Below are positions 17,402 to 25,941 of a stretch of 64,000 nucleotides of DNA, one piece after another. Source of the stretch: Gracilibacillus orientalis (lineage in GTDB: Bacteria; Bacillota; Bacilli; Bacillales; Amphibacillaceae); NCBI RefSeq assembly GCF_900114645.1, contig NZ_FOTR01000001.1, positions 434,001 through 498,000 of the forward strand. The letters run 5' to 3'. How positions within the stretch are numbered: position 1 is the stretch's first letter; the number at the start of each line of letters is the position of its first letter. Made by a program: the position numbers and the translations under genes. Below the pieces are notes generated by a model. It worked only from the letters and a program-made list of their open reading frames with translations, was not told where the DNA came from and did not search any database.

Positions 17402-20258
17402 TGGTTTCTCCTCCTTCAGACAGCTCTAATGCTTTTTTTACTATGCGTCTTTGTTCTGCTTTATGAATGTGTGGGTCCCCTACGGATGGTGACGAACGTT
17501 CTGGACGTCCAATATAGTGTAATTCTAATTTCGTATCTTCAAGCATTTTGTAAAGTAGTTCTTTCACAAAATTCCATGCACCCATATTTCGTGGTTCTTC
17601 TTGTACCCATACCACTTCTTCCAATTTAGGACTTCCATCCATGACCTCTTGAATTTTCTTTTCAGGGAATGGATAGATTTGCTCTAAGCGAACAATATGA
17701 ATATCTTCATATTTTTCTGGGCTTTCGCTCATTTTCTCTTGAATATCTACCATTACTTTCCCTGTACCAATTAATAGGCGCTTAGCTTTTTTGGATGTTA
17801 AATCCAAGCCTGGTTGTGGAATTAATGTATGAAATTTATCATTCGTAAACTCATCTATTGTTGATACTACTCGCGGACTGCGTAGCAAGCTCTTCGGTGT
17901 TAAAACAATTAACGGACGAGCTGCTTCACTATCCACTAACGCTGCTTGACGTCTTAATAAATGGAAGAATTGTGCACTGGTTGTAACATTAGCTACAATC
18001 CAGTTATTTTCTGCTGCCATGGTTAAGAATCTCTCCGCTCTTCCACTAGAGTGTTCCGGTCCTTGCCCTTCATAACCATGTGGTAATAACATAACCATAT
18101 TAGAACGTTCATCCCACTTCGCACGGCCAGACGAGATAAATTGATCAAAAATTACCTGACCTGCGTTGGCAAAGTCACCGAATTGTGCCTCCCAAATAAC
18201 AAGCGTTTTTGGTGCTTTTACACTATAACCGTATTCAAATCCAAGCACAGCAATTTCTGATAATGGACTGTTGTGAATATCAAATGTTGCTTTTGCTTCA
18301 TCCAATCCATGCATCGGACAATACGTATCACTTGATTCCACATCGTGTAACATTAAGTGGCGATGTGCAAATGTTCCACGCTCTGTATCCTGTCCTGTCA
18401 TACGAATTGGAATACCATCTTGTAAAATCGAAGCATATGCTAGTGCTTCTGCAACTGCCCAATCGGCTTTTTCTTCTTTTTCAAAAGTGTTATGACGCTT
18501 TGATAATATCTTTTCGAGCTTCTTATAGGATTGGAAACCTTCTGGTCGTTTTAATAGACCTTTATTAAGAGAAAGCAATACATCCTTCGGTACTGATGTT
18601 TCGATGTCACTCAACCCGTTACGCAGTGCCTGTGGTACCGGCAATGCTTCCGGATTTTCATTAACACTTTCTGTCATATCATCATAAATGCCTTGTAATT
18701 TATTAAAAACAGCATCTTTCATTTCTTCAAAAGTATTTTCTGCTAAAATTCCTTCTTCTTGTAGTCGTTTAGCATAAACATGAGCACAAGAAGGATGTTG
18801 ATCGATTGAATTGTACAGTTTAGGTTGTGTTGCTCGTGGTTCATCCATTTCATTATGACCATAACGGCGATAACCAACTAAATCAATTAAGACATCCTTT
18901 TGGAATTTTTTCCGATAATCATATGCTAATGTTGCTGCTGAAATACAAGCTTCAGGATCATCTGCATTTACATGGATAATGGGTACTTCAAAACCTTTAG
19001 CTAAGTCACTTGCATATCTGGTAGAACGTCCTTGTCGTTGGCCCGTTGTAAAACCAACCAGGTTATTGGCAATAATATGCATTGTTCCACCTGTTCGGTA
19101 ACCTTCTAAAGCACTTAAGTTAAAGGTCTCTGCTACGACACCCTCACCAATAAACGCAGCATCACCGTGAATCAAAATACTAAACGCTTTGTTCACATTT
19201 AGTTCCGGACTACCTTTTTGGAAACGAAAATCTTGTGCTGCTCTTGTAAAACCTTCTACAACCGGGTTAACAAACTCCAAGTGTGAAGGGTTGTGTGCTA
19301 AAGTAATCTTTGTTGGTGATGGTTTTTCTTCCCCGAGATCTCGTTTTGCACCAAAGTGATATTTCACATCCCCAGTCCATCCATAAGTAATGGCTCTGGA
19401 ACCTGGTGAGGATGGTACTAATTCCTTATCTGCTGACGGATGAAACTCAGAAAATAATTTATCAAATGGCTTACCCAAAATATTGGTTAGTACACTCAAT
19501 CTACCTCGGTGAGCCATTCCCATCAGTATTTCTTCTGTTTCATCATAGAAGGAATTTTGAACCATACGATCTAAAACAGGAACCATCATTTCCAAACCTT
19601 CAATAGAAAAACGTTTCTGAGCTACAAATGTTTTAGCTAAGAAATTTTCAAAACCTTCTACATCAACTATCTTTCCAAGTAGTTCTTTTTTTTCATTTTT
19701 TGAGAAAGGAAAACGATACTTACCTGACTCAATATTTTCCTGAAACCACAAGCGTTCTTTGTCATTGTGTACATGATCGTACTCAAATGAAATCGTTCCT
19801 GCATACTGAGCTAACAAATAATCAACGACTTCTTGCGCGTTGTTAACCCCTTGAACAGTGGTATCCCAAACCCACTCAGCCGGAATCGCTTCCAAAATGT
19901 CTTTACTAAGGTTGTAATAACTTGGATCAACAAGAGTGGTGTCACTCGATATACCTGATCCTACAGAGTAAATTTCAGCTTTCAAATGACCATAACGACG
20001 AATAGCCTCAACAAGCTTAATTGCTGAGGTTAATTGTTTCGCACTTATATCAGATGATAAGCCTTTACTACTTGCTACCTCTGCTTGCTGTCCTTCAATT
20101 AATTCTTTTGGAGCTCCGTACTGGTCGAACATTTCTTTCAGGGATGGATCGACAGAGTCTCTGTTTTCCAAATAAAGTTCATACTGCTCTTGTACATAGC
20201 CCATATTAGGACCGTAAAATTTTTTCCAGAATCTCTCACTGGATTCCTGCTGTGTCAC
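17388..20258 (-). CDS. odhA: 2-oxoglutarate dehydrogenase E1 component
   Basis: Thiamine-diphosphate enzyme that decarboxylates 2-oxoglutarate in the TCA cycle. The 956-residue protein is close to Bacillus OdhA in size. Visible motifs are the N-terminal KKFYGPNMGYVQEQYELY, MAHRGRLSVLTNILGKP, the ThDP-binding HGDAAFIGEGVVAETFNLS, RRYGHNEMDEPRATQPK, and the transketolase-like second half with GFEYGYSVKAP and the EAQFGDFANAGQVIFDQF motif. The start is GTG 20258 with GGGGGT upstream. The E3 gene (lpd) is not in the window and is normally shared with pyruvate dehydrogenase. Confidence 0.96.
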   Translation of the reverse strand: MTQQESSERFWKKFYGPNMGYVQEQYELYLENRDSVDPSLKEMFDQYGAPKELIEGQQAEVASSKGLSSDISAKQLTSAIKLVEAIRRYGHLKAEIYSVGSGISSDTTLVDPSYYNLSKDILEAIPAEWVWDTTVQGVNNAQEVVDYLLAQYAGTISFEYDHVHNDKERLWFQENIESGKYRFPFSKNEKKELLGKIVDVEGFENFLAKTFVAQKRFSIEGLEMMVPVLDRMVQNSFYDETEEILMGMAHRGRLSVLTNILGKPFDKLFSEFHPSADKELVPSSPGSRAITYGWTGDVKYHFGAKRDLGEEKPSPTKITLAHNPSHLEFVNPVVEGFTRAAQDFRFQKGSPELNVNKAFSILIHGDAAFIGEGVVAETFNLSALEGYRTGGTMHIIANNLVGFTTGQRQGRSTRYASDLAKGFEVPIIHVNADDPEACISAATLAYDYRKKFQKDVLIDLVGYRRYGHNEMDEPRATQPKLYNSIDQHPSCAHVYAKRLQEEGILAENTFEEMKDAVFNKLQGIYDDMTESVNENPEALPVPQALRNGLSDIETSVPKDVLLSLNKGLLKRPEGFQSYKKLEKILSKRHNTFEKEEKADWAVAEALAYASILQDGIPIRMTGQDTERGTFAHRHLMLHDVESSDTYCPMHGLDEAKATFDIHNSPLSEIAVLGFEYGYSVKAPKTLVIWEAQFGDFANAGQVIFDQFISSGRAKWDERSNMVMLLPHGYEGQGPEHSSGRAERFLTMAAENNWIVANVTTSAQFFHLLRRQAALVDSEAARPLIVLTPKSLLRSPRVVSTIDEFTNDKFHTLIPQPGLDLTSKKAKRLLIGTGKVMVDIQEKMSESPEKYEDIHIVRLEQIYPFPEKKIQEVMDGSPKLEEVVWVQEEPRNMGAWNFVKELLYKMLEDTKLELHYIGRPERSSPSVGDPHIHKAEQRRIVKKALELSEGGETNEGN

Positions 20259-20413
20259 GTCTTATACCCCCATTAGAAGTCACTTTCTCCTGCTAAACTA
20301 AACTCCCATCCAAATGTTGTAATGAGTAAAACATTACATCAATAAATATAACCTATTTTACCTAGGGAAACAACATATAAGTGACGATTTTTCGGAAAAG
20401 TTTCATTCATATC

Positions 20414-20432
20414 AAAAAAGCTTAAAAAAGCT
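20414..20432 (-). terminator. Short terminator after the ROK gene
   Basis: AGCTT / AAGCT around an AAAA loop (20419-20432) with a T-run on the minus strand, 80 bp beyond the ROK stop codon. The stem is only 5 bp, so strength is doubtful. Confidence 0.4.
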
Positions 20433-20511
20433 AGTGTTTATGCGTTAAAAGGCACACTACGATCGTTGATGAGAATGCTTACATCAAATAGACACTACTA
20501 ATATTTTAATG

Positions 20512-21690
20512 TTAAAAATAGGATTGAAAAATTAACACAGCAGCACCTATAGATATGGTACGTTCACTTCTACTTTCTTTTAAAAAATGGATAGGTTCTC
20601 GATCCATTCGATAGATATATTCTTTTGCTGATTCTACTATTTTTTCATAATAGGGTGGATAAGCTTTCACGAGTTCACTACTTAAAACGACTTGATCTGG
20701 ATGCAATATATTGATGATATTTGCAATGCCAACTCCATACATTTGAGCTGATTCCAGCACAACCTCTCGTACTATTTTGTTTTCATTTGCTAATGAATCC
20801 ATTAATTGATCCATTAATTCCCTTTGGTTACCATCCACATCAAAATACTCAGAAAGTTCGTTATCAAGATAACGCTTATTTACTTCTTTTAACAAGTAGT
20901 CATAAGATATACACGAAGTAAGTGATCTTTGATTTTTCACATCAATGATCATTTCACCAAAAGAACTTGCATCACCTGTTTTATTCTTCAAAATATGCCC
21001 ATCTGCCAGTACACCACACCTCAAACCTCGACCACTTATACAATAAAGAATCGTTTTATCTTTCGTATTATCTTTTATAGCTGAATGCAATGTAGCAACA
21101 TTTGCACCATTTTCTAGCAAAATTTTATCTGTTTTTATTTTTTTTAACTCTTCTATGATAGAGATATCTTTCCACCCTTTTGCAATAAATGCATTCGGAT
21201 CAAGGATAACCCCATTTTCTCGGTCTAAGGGTCCTACCGTGCCAATGCCTATACCGAGGAGAAAATCATCAGATATGTTATATTTTTCAATAAAGTGTTC
21301 GATTTTCTTTATTATAATCGGAATAGTATAGGAAGGCGTATGCCTCTCTGTCATTACAAAGGTATAACTTTCGATGATCTCAAATGACATATTCACTAAT
21401 GTAATAGATGATTCAATTCGAGATAATTCTACACCTATGATATAACCCGCATTTGGCTCCATTTCAAATAAAGCTGGTGGCCTACCGCCAGAAGATTCTT
21501 GATAGTGACTAATTTTAATAATATTGTCAGATAATAAATTCTCTAAATATCGATTTACTGTAGTTTGCTTCATCTGCATTTTGTCAACTAACTGAGCCTT
21601 TGTAATAGGTCCGTTCTCGTGGATATATTGATAGACTTGTTTCATTCCCATATACTTGGTTGAAGTTTGTTCTAAACAGTACTTTAACAC
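20512..21690 (-). CDS. ROK family transcriptional regulator (XylR/NagC-like)
   Basis: Sugar-responsive repressor. An N-terminal winged helix-turn-helix occupies about residues 15-75 (YIHENGPITKAQLVDKMQMKQTTVNRYLENL). The ROK sugar-kinase-like fold follows (residues 80-390) with IIGVELSRIESSITLVN and GIGIGTVGPLDRENGVI. The kinase-type zinc/ATP motifs are degenerate (SGRGLRCGVLADG instead of a GTGIGAG type), which fits a regulator rather than a kinase. At 392 aa it is the usual XylR/NagC size. The start is GTG 21690 behind AAAGGAG. The targets are not obvious: the gene stands alone, next to the formylglycine-generating enzyme gene. Confidence 0.85.
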   Translation of the reverse strand: MLKYCLEQTSTKYMGMKQVYQYIHENGPITKAQLVDKMQMKQTTVNRYLENLLSDNIIKISHYQESSGGRPPALFEMEPNAGYIIGVELSRIESSITLVNMSFEIIESYTFVMTERHTPSYTIPIIIKKIEHFIEKYNISDDFLLGIGIGTVGPLDRENGVILDPNAFIAKGWKDISIIEELKKIKTDKILLENGANVATLHSAIKDNTKDKTILYCISGRGLRCGVLADGHILKNKTGDASSFGEMIIDVKNQRSLTSCISYDYLLKEVNKRYLDNELSEYFDVDGNQRELMDQLMDSLANENKIVREVVLESAQMYGVGIANIINILHPDQVVLSSELVKAYPPYYEKIVESAKEYIYRMDREPIHFLKESRSERTISIGAAVLIFQSYF

Positions 21691-21848
21691 GAATTTCGCT
21701 CCTTTACTTTTGCTATAGGTTTGTTGATATTTTGGAAAAGGAGTTCAGAGTTCACCCATTTTAATATCAATAGTTGTCAAACCTGATTCATTTCGTTAAT
21801 CTAGATCCACCTCTAACAGTTAGATCGATTTGTTCTGGAATTTGATTT

Positions 21849-22820
21849 TTAAGTTCTGATAAATGTATTTTCACTTAAATCCTGCACACATCGAAAACCA
21901 ATGTTACCTGAAGAGCTATCGACTGTATTGGAGCTTCTAGCTGCCACTCTGTACCGGTTGCAATAAGATTTATGACATAAATACGAGCCACCCCGCATGA
22001 CTTTGGACATATTACCATTCACAAAATCCTGGTCTATTTTCCCATTTCGGTCGACTTCGAAACTATCTGCACACCATTCCCATACGTTGCCGGAAACATT
22101 ATGTAATCCATATCCATTGGGTGGAAACGATTTTGCAGGTGCTGTACCAATATATCCATCGTCTTTTGTATTATGACGCGGAAACTCACCCTGCCATATA
22201 TTACAGTAGTGCTCCCCATTAGGTGTTAATTCATCCCCCCAAGGGAATGTCTTCTGTTCTAAACCACCTCTTGCCGCATACTCCCATTCTTTTTCTGTCG
22301 GCAGCCTTTTCCCTGCCCACTTACAATATGCCACAGCATCGGTCCAAGACACATGTATGACAGGATGATCCATACGGTCTTTGATAGTGGATCCGATTCC
22401 TTCTGGTTGGAACCAATATGCTTGTTCTGTTGCAAACCACCATGGTGTTTGTGGGACTTGTTGTAATTTGCCCGGAAATTCCTTGGAGATAAATTGATAA
22501 AATACAAAAGACCAACCATATTGCTCTGCTTCTGTTTTATATCCCGTATCATCAATAAACTCTTTGAATTGTTTATTTGTCACGGCATGAACATCTATAT
22601 AAAAAGGAGATATCTTTACTTTTTGGACGGGGCCTTCTCCATCTGTTTGAAAACCCTCTTCATCATCAGTACCCATCAAAAACTCGCCACCATCTAATAA
22701 AACCATATTGTGGTCAAAACTGGAATCTTTTTTGTTGATGGTTTGACCTTCCTCTTTATTACCAAATGACATAAAGTCTGCTCTACTTACTTGACAACAA
22801 CTTGGTTTTTTATCTTCCAT
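21849..22820 (-). CDS. Formylglycine-generating enzyme (sulfatase-activating, SUMF1 fold)
   Basis: Aerobic, copper-dependent oxidase that converts a Cys in CxPxR motifs of sulfatases to formylglycine. The 323-residue protein has the full FGE fold. It starts with DGGEFLMGTDDEEGFQTDGEGP and passes through the conserved PVIHVSWTDAVAYCKWAGKRLPTE region (here residues 153-176). It ends in GNIGFRCVQD. The two redox cysteines that bind copper are both present, Cys282 and Cys287 in RGGSYLCHKSYCNRYR, so this is likely an active FGE and not one of the many SUMF1-fold proteins without them. An N-terminal SCC pair is also typical. No sulfatase gene is visible in the window. Confidence 0.9.
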   Translation of the reverse strand: MEDKKPSCCQVSRADFMSFGNKEEGQTINKKDSSFDHNMVLLDGGEFLMGTDDEEGFQTDGEGPVQKVKISPFYIDVHAVTNKQFKEFIDDTGYKTEAEQYGWSFVFYQFISKEFPGKLQQVPQTPWWFATEQAYWFQPEGIGSTIKDRMDHPVIHVSWTDAVAYCKWAGKRLPTEKEWEYAARGGLEQKTFPWGDELTPNGEHYCNIWQGEFPRHNTKDDGYIGTAPAKSFPPNGYGLHNVSGNVWEWCADSFEVDRNGKIDQDFVNGNMSKVMRGGSYLCHKSYCNRYRVAARSSNTVDSSSGNIGFRCVQDLSENTFIRT

Positions 22821-22850
22821 AGATAGCCCTCACTTTCCTAAAAATTAATC

Positions 22851-23387
22851 TTAGTATAACACGATTCCACATACGCCCGCTAAAACAATCACAAAAATTG
22901 GGTGCAGACGTAATTTCATTAATGCAAAGAATGAAAAGCCGCAAATGATTAACAAACTAACTGTGTGCCAGGATAATTCTCCGATCACATTATTCGTAAT
23001 CGCAAAAGTTAAAGCGGCATATAAAATTAACCCTGTAATAATAGGACGTAAGCCATAAAATGCTGATTTTACAATATATAACTCATTAAATTTAAAAAAG
23101 AATGCTGCAATAACCAATATGATTAACAGAGAGGGAATAACCATACCTAATGCTGATACCATCGCACCTGATAAACCAGCTGTTTGATAACCGACAAAAA
23201 TGGCACTATTTGTAGCAATTGGTCCGGGCGACATTCCTGCGACTGCAATAACATCCGTGAATTCTTGTGTTGTCATCCATCCATGTTGAGATACTTCCAT
23301 CTCTATTACAGGAATCATCGCATACCCGCCTCCAAACGAAACAGATCCAATCAATAAAAAAGTCCAGAACAAATCTAAAAGTACCAC
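22851..23387 (-). CDS. Chromate transporter, short-chain subunit 2
   Basis: Half-size CHR protein, about 178 aa, with five or six membrane segments. It begins VVLLDLFWTFLLIGSVSFGGGYAMIPVIE, which contains the CHR signature FGGGYAMIP, followed by AGMSPGPIATNSAIFVGY. GTG 23387 is preferred because AGGAG sits 8 nt upstream; GTG 23396 overlaps that ribosome binding site. It lies 11 bp from the stop of a second half-size CHR gene. Such pairs (YwrA/YwrB in Bacillus subtilis) form a heterodimer that exports chromate; transport of another oxyanion is possible. Confidence 0.88.
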   Translation of the reverse strand: MVLLDLFWTFLLIGSVSFGGGYAMIPVIEMEVSQHGWMTTQEFTDVIAVAGMSPGPIATNSAIFVGYQTAGLSGAMVSALGMVIPSLLIILVIAAFFFKFNELYIVKSAFYGLRPIITGLILYAALTFAITNNVIGELSWHTVSLLIICGFSFFALMKLRLHPIFVIVLAGVCGIVLY

Positions 23388-23398
23388 GTTATTCACTC

Positions 23399-23989
23399 CT
23401 ATTTATCATTTCTTTCTAATTTTATTGTATAACCTAACAGTCTTTTCACTTTCACAATGAGTATGCTCATCCCTATTCCAACTATGATAATTAGCACAGG
23501 ATGAATATCTAAAAAAAACAACAAGGCCGTAGATATAATCATAATGCTAAGAGTTGTTTTGTCATAAATGGCAGTGATCCCTATTTTATAAGCAGCAAAC
23601 GCAATAATCCCTACAATCGCTGCTCTAATTCCAACGAATGCGGATTCCACATAAGGATTATCCTGAACAAAAATGAAAAGTATACTTAACGCCACAACAA
23701 TAAGGAATGTTGGTAGCAAAACAGCTGTCATCGCAATAATTGCACCTAATGTCCCGGCTAAACGATATCCGATAAATGTTGCAGAATTAATAGCTATTGC
23801 TCCTGGTACAGACTGGGCAATGGCTAATATTTCTGAAATATCTTTGGTATCGATCCAATTTCTTTTCTCTACTACTTCCTTTTCCATGATTGGAATCATG
23901 GCATAACCGCCACCAAAAGTGACCGGACCTATTTTAAAAAAAGATAGAAAAATTTGTAATAAGTATTTCCGATTTGTTTTCAATGACAT
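23399..23989 (-). CDS. Chromate transporter, short-chain subunit 1
   Basis: First gene of the CHR pair, 196 aa. It has the same signatures as its partner: FLSFFKIGPVTFGGGYAMIPIMEKEV and AQSVPGAIAINSATFIGYRLAG. Five to six hydrophobic segments follow. The ATG at 23989 is only 1-2 nt from GGGGGA, so the TTG at 23983 may be the real start. Together the pair equals one full-length ChrA split in two. Confidence 0.88.
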   Translation of the reverse strand: MSLKTNRKYLLQIFLSFFKIGPVTFGGGYAMIPIMEKEVVEKRNWIDTKDISEILAIAQSVPGAIAINSATFIGYRLAGTLGAIIAMTAVLLPTFLIVVALSILFIFVQDNPYVESAFVGIRAAIVGIIAFAAYKIGITAIYDKTTLSIMIISTALLFFLDIHPVLIIIVGIGMSILIVKVKRLLGYTIKLERNDK

Positions 23990-24168
23990 TCCCCCATCAT
24001 TCTGCTAATAACTTTTATCCATTTTGATTATAACGCACTTTATTTCTTTTTGGATAAAAGTAGGTGTAATAATAAAAATTGTTAGATTCACAATAATCCA
24101 AGTTGCCACCAAAGCTCTGATATGATTTACTTTTAAGACAGGAAATATTTTTAGGAGGAGAATGTTAA

Positions 24169-24444
24169 ATGAAAGAACTAGATAAAAATCCTTTTAAAAT
24201 TGCCAACCGTGAAGCCCTTATCGGAGTAATTTTAGTAATATTTCATTTTACCTGGTGGTTCGCCTTTGCGTATGGCTTAGGGAAAAAGGATCCAGCTGAT
24301 TATCAATATATTTTAGGATTTCCTGCATGGTTTTTCTACAGCTGCATTGCAGGTATCATCATTATGTCTATTCTGGTATTTATTATCGTGAAATTCTTTT
24401 TCACTGACATACCATTTGATGATGAGGAGTTCGAGCAATCATGA
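24169..24444 (+). CDS. YhdT-like small membrane protein (DUF997), partner of PanF
   Basis: A 91-residue protein with two transmembrane segments (about 18-38 and 53-77) and the family motif FKIANREALIGV..HFTWWFAFAYGLG. It belongs to the YhdT/DUF997 family, whose genes regularly precede panF. A strong GGAGGAG precedes the ATG. Its stop overlaps the panF start (ATGA), which implies coupled translation and joint function, probably as an accessory subunit. That role is inferred from the arrangement. Confidence 0.88.
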   Translation: MKELDKNPFKIANREALIGVILVIFHFTWWFAFAYGLGKKDPADYQYILGFPAWFFYSCIAGIIIMSILVFIIVKFFFTDIPFDDEEFEQS

Positions 24445-25862
24445 ATTTAGTAGCAACAATCACATTATTCAGTTCCGTTGCCATCATTTTTTTAATCGGT
24501 TTACTTGCAAGCAGAACGAACAATACAAGTGCTTCCTTTATGGAAGATTATTACCTAGGGGGGCGCAGTTTAGGCGGCTTCGTCTTAGCGATGACAATGA
24601 CTGCTACATACGGAAGCGCCAGCAGTTTTATCGGCGGGCCTGGGGTAGCATACAACGAAGGATTAGGTTGGGTGTTATTATCCGTTATCCAAGTATCAAC
24701 AGGTTATTTCACCTTAATGATTCTCGGAAAAAGATTTGCCATTGTAGCAAAAAAATATAAAGCAATCACGATGGTTGACTTCTTAAAAGAACGATACCAA
24801 TCCAAATGGGTCGTATTATTGTCTTCATTTAGTATTATTGTCTTTTTATTTTCTGCCATGGCTGCTCAATGGATCGGTGGAGGCCGATTAATCGAATCTA
24901 TCACCGGGTTATCCTATCATTCTGCATTACTTATTTTTGTATTAACCGTACTCGTTTATGTCACATTCGGTGGATTTCGTGCCGTAACATTAACAGATTC
25001 CATTCAAGGAACGATTATGCTTATCGGAACTGTCATCCTGCTTACATCCATTATTATTGCAGGAGGCGGAATTTCATCCATCATGACTGACCTTAGTACA
25101 GAGAACCCAAATCTAATTACACCATACGGGGCAGATGGAACTTTATCACCGCAATATGTATCATCATTTTGGATATTGGTTGGGGTTGGGGTCGTAGCTT
25201 TACCGCAAATTGTGATCCGGGCAATGTCCTATAAAAACACAAGATCTTTTCATCGTGCACTTATCATTGGTACTATCGTTGTTGGGATCATTATGTTGAA
25301 CATGCACTTAATCGGAGTATTCGCTCGTCCGATTTTGCCTGGCATAGAAGTTGCTGACACGGTGATACCACTAATTGCTTTAGAAGTATTACCGGCTTGG
25401 TTAGCAGGAATTGTGTTAGCAGCACCCCTCGCAGCAATCATGTCGACGGTCGACTCCTTACTATTATTAGTAAGCTCAACCATTGTTAAAGACGTCTATA
25501 TCAATTATATACAACCACATGCACCTAGGAAAAAAGTGCGCAAGTTAAGTATGACCATAACTGCTATTCTTGGGATCATTGTTTACTTAATCGCGATACA
25601 TCCGCCTGATTTAATTATTTGGCTTAACTTGTATACAATTGGCGGGTTGGAAGCAGCCTTTATCTGGCCAGTTGTTATGGGGATCTATTGGAAGAGAGGG
25701 AACAAGTATGGAGCAATCGCAGCGATTATCACCGGTTTTAGCTCTTACATTTTGTTTCAAGCATTTTATCCAGAACCTTTTGGCATGCATGCAGTGGTGT
25801 CATCGATAGGGATTTCTCTTATAGCATACGTCGGGGTTAGTTTGAGCTTAAAAAAAGTATAG
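24441..25862 (+). CDS. panF: Sodium/pantothenate symporter
   Basis: Imports pantothenate (vitamin B5) with Na+. The 473-residue SSS-family protein has about 13 transmembrane segments. It carries the family motifs YYLGGRSLGGFVLAMTMTATYGSASSFIGGPGVAY and AAPLAAIMSTVDSLLLLVSSTIVKD (sodium-binding Ser residues). The pairing with YhdT is what distinguishes PanF from other SSS symporters. It ends shortly before a third copy of the TCTGGACACT motif and a terminator shared with prkA. Confidence 0.9.
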   Translation: MNLVATITLFSSVAIIFLIGLLASRTNNTSASFMEDYYLGGRSLGGFVLAMTMTATYGSASSFIGGPGVAYNEGLGWVLLSVIQVSTGYFTLMILGKRFAIVAKKYKAITMVDFLKERYQSKWVVLLSSFSIIVFLFSAMAAQWIGGGRLIESITGLSYHSALLIFVLTVLVYVTFGGFRAVTLTDSIQGTIMLIGTVILLTSIIIAGGGISSIMTDLSTENPNLITPYGADGTLSPQYVSSFWILVGVGVVALPQIVIRAMSYKNTRSFHRALIIGTIVVGIIMLNMHLIGVFARPILPGIEVADTVIPLIALEVLPAWLAGIVLAAPLAAIMSTVDSLLLLVSSTIVKDVYINYIQPHAPRKKVRKLSMTITAILGIIVYLIAIHPPDLIIWLNLYTIGGLEAAFIWPVVMGIYWKRGNKYGAIAAIITGFSSYILFQAFYPEPFGMHAVVSSIGISLIAYVGVSLSLKKV

Positions 25863-25871
25863 TGTAATTTA

Positions 25872-25884
25872 TCTGGACACTTTC
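25872..25884 (+). repeat. Third TCTGGACACT motif, after panF
   Basis: TCTGGACACTTTC at 25872-25884 is identical to 7345-7357 after the MATE gene. It lies 10 bp past the panF stop codon, followed by TTTCGAAA, a small palindrome. Confidence 0.6.
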
Positions 25885-25905
25885 GAAAGTCGTCCTATAA
25901 AATGG

Positions 25906-25938
25906 AAAAATGACCTCCAAACGTAGGAGGTCATTTTC
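25906..25938. terminator. Bidirectional terminator between panF and prkA
   Basis: Perfect stem ATGACCTCC (25910-25918) / GGAGGTCAT (25926-25934), flanked by A-run and T-run, between the convergent panF and prkA genes. Confidence 0.85.
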
Positions 25939-25941
25939 TTG

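Noticed and set aside
20512-21690. Sugar kinase (glucokinase) instead of a ROK regulator
   Set aside because: It has an N-terminal helix-turn-helix and degenerate ATP and zinc motifs.
21849-22820. Non-catalytic SUMF1-fold protein or ergothioneine synthase-like protein
   Set aside because: The paired cysteines and surrounding RGGSYLCHKSYCNRYR motif are those of active formylglycine-generating enzymes.
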